A stretch of 64,000 nt of DNA from Marinobacter segnicrescens (lineage in GTDB: Bacteria; Pseudomonadota; Gammaproteobacteria; Pseudomonadales; Oleiphilaceae). A program made the translations under genes and the position numbers. Under the pieces are notes generated by a model. That model worked only from the letters and a program-made list of their open reading frames with translations, was not told the origin of the DNA and did no database searches. The stretch is from positions 1 to 64,000 of the forward strand of contig NZ_FOHZ01000007.1 of NCBI RefSeq assembly GCF_900111555.1. Reading direction: 5' to 3'. Every line of letters starts with the position of its first letter. Positions within the stretch are counted from its first letter, which is position 1. Shown piece by piece: positions 63,835 through 64,000 of this stretch.

Positions 63835-64000
63835 TCAGGGGGTTGGAATGGGGAACGAGATTTCCGGAAACGCTTCATCCAGCCCGGTTTCCACCGCGGG
63901 GGTCAGGTCGATGCGCAGGTAGGTATCGTTCTCGGCTGTGTACGCCGGCCAGTCCTGGCGGTCGATGGACGGGTCGCCGTTCCTGGCAAAGGAGGCCCAC
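63835..64000 (-). CDS. Carboxylesterase, C-terminal fragment (cut by window edge)
   Basis: The last 54 codons of a gene entering from the right edge. They read WASFARNGDPSIDRQDW, then PAYTAENDTYLRIDL, and end EISFPIPTP. The WASFARNGDPS...WPAY pattern is the typical end of type B carboxylesterases, where it packs near the active site. The catalytic serine and histidine lie outside the window. The end PIPTP is specific to this copy. Confidence 0.7.
   Translation of the reverse strand, partial: WASFARNGDPSIDRQDWPAYTAENDTYLRIDLTPAVETGLDEAFPEISFPIPTP

Overview
The window looks like a chromosomal segment of a marine or halotolerant gammaproteobacterium, most likely Marinobacter or a close relative. 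This rests on gene content and order, not on a database search. Base composition is GC-rich, codon use is uniform, and most genes are housekeeping or core metabolism. Two blocks follow an order I recall from the origin-proximal part of Pseudomonas chromosomes. One is aroE-hemF-tsaC-dprA-LysM divergent from def-fmt-rsmB-trkA, with trkH and glyQS after it. The other is prlC-yheV next to a gamma carbonic anhydrase, with the cox cluster nearby. The segment is therefore probably close to oriC. PomAB-type stator genes, a stand-alone ectoine synthase and a NhaC-like antiporter also fit a sodium-rich habitat.

Layout. 1-146 is the 5' end of an IS630-type transposase. 413-2662 is monomeric isocitrate dehydrogenase. 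2966-7376 is a ketone-body module: a sigma-54 activator, 3-hydroxybutyrate dehydrogenase and acetoacetyl-CoA synthetase, with a matching sigma-54 promoter and three palindromic activator sites. 7468-14031 holds a DUF2868/DUF3482 GTPase pair, a solitary ectC with an MFS transporter, and a Na/Pi cotransporter. 14219-16860 holds SpeC-type decarboxylase, an ATP-grasp protein and a probable Fur-controlled periplasmic protein. 17250-23080 is an AraC regulator divergent from a five-gene FMO / BASS transporter / epimerase / SDR / TauE-like operon of unknown substrate. 23217-28485 holds a CBS protein, a racemase, HrpB, a YbfB-type MFS and a small monooxygenase-like protein. 28537-36846 is the aa3-type cytochrome c oxidase and heme A assembly cluster, with no ctaG between coxA and coxC. 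37172-41550 holds MATE, an unknown protein, DoxX, DUF1653 and an antiporter. 41850-47875 holds yheV-prlC, gamma-CA, Hsp20, a PA4642-like protein and pomAB. 47986-61936 is the core block described above. A tRNA-Pro(CGG) follows, then two GNAT proteins, a PNPOx-like protein and a cut-off carboxylesterase.

The most unusual structure is non-coding. Seven large palindromes fall into two families. Each has a conserved core inside a pair of roughly 24-bp inverted arms. The arms differ completely from locus to locus, yet within each copy they match each other almost perfectly. Family I (three copies) has a core of about 65 nt with two small hairpins whose stems show compensatory changes between copies. 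Family II (four copies) has a core of 30-44 nt. In both intergenic regions between convergent genes that carry a pair (16861-17249 and 41551-41849), each element is sense-oriented to the gene it follows. These elements are the best candidate here for an undescribed system.
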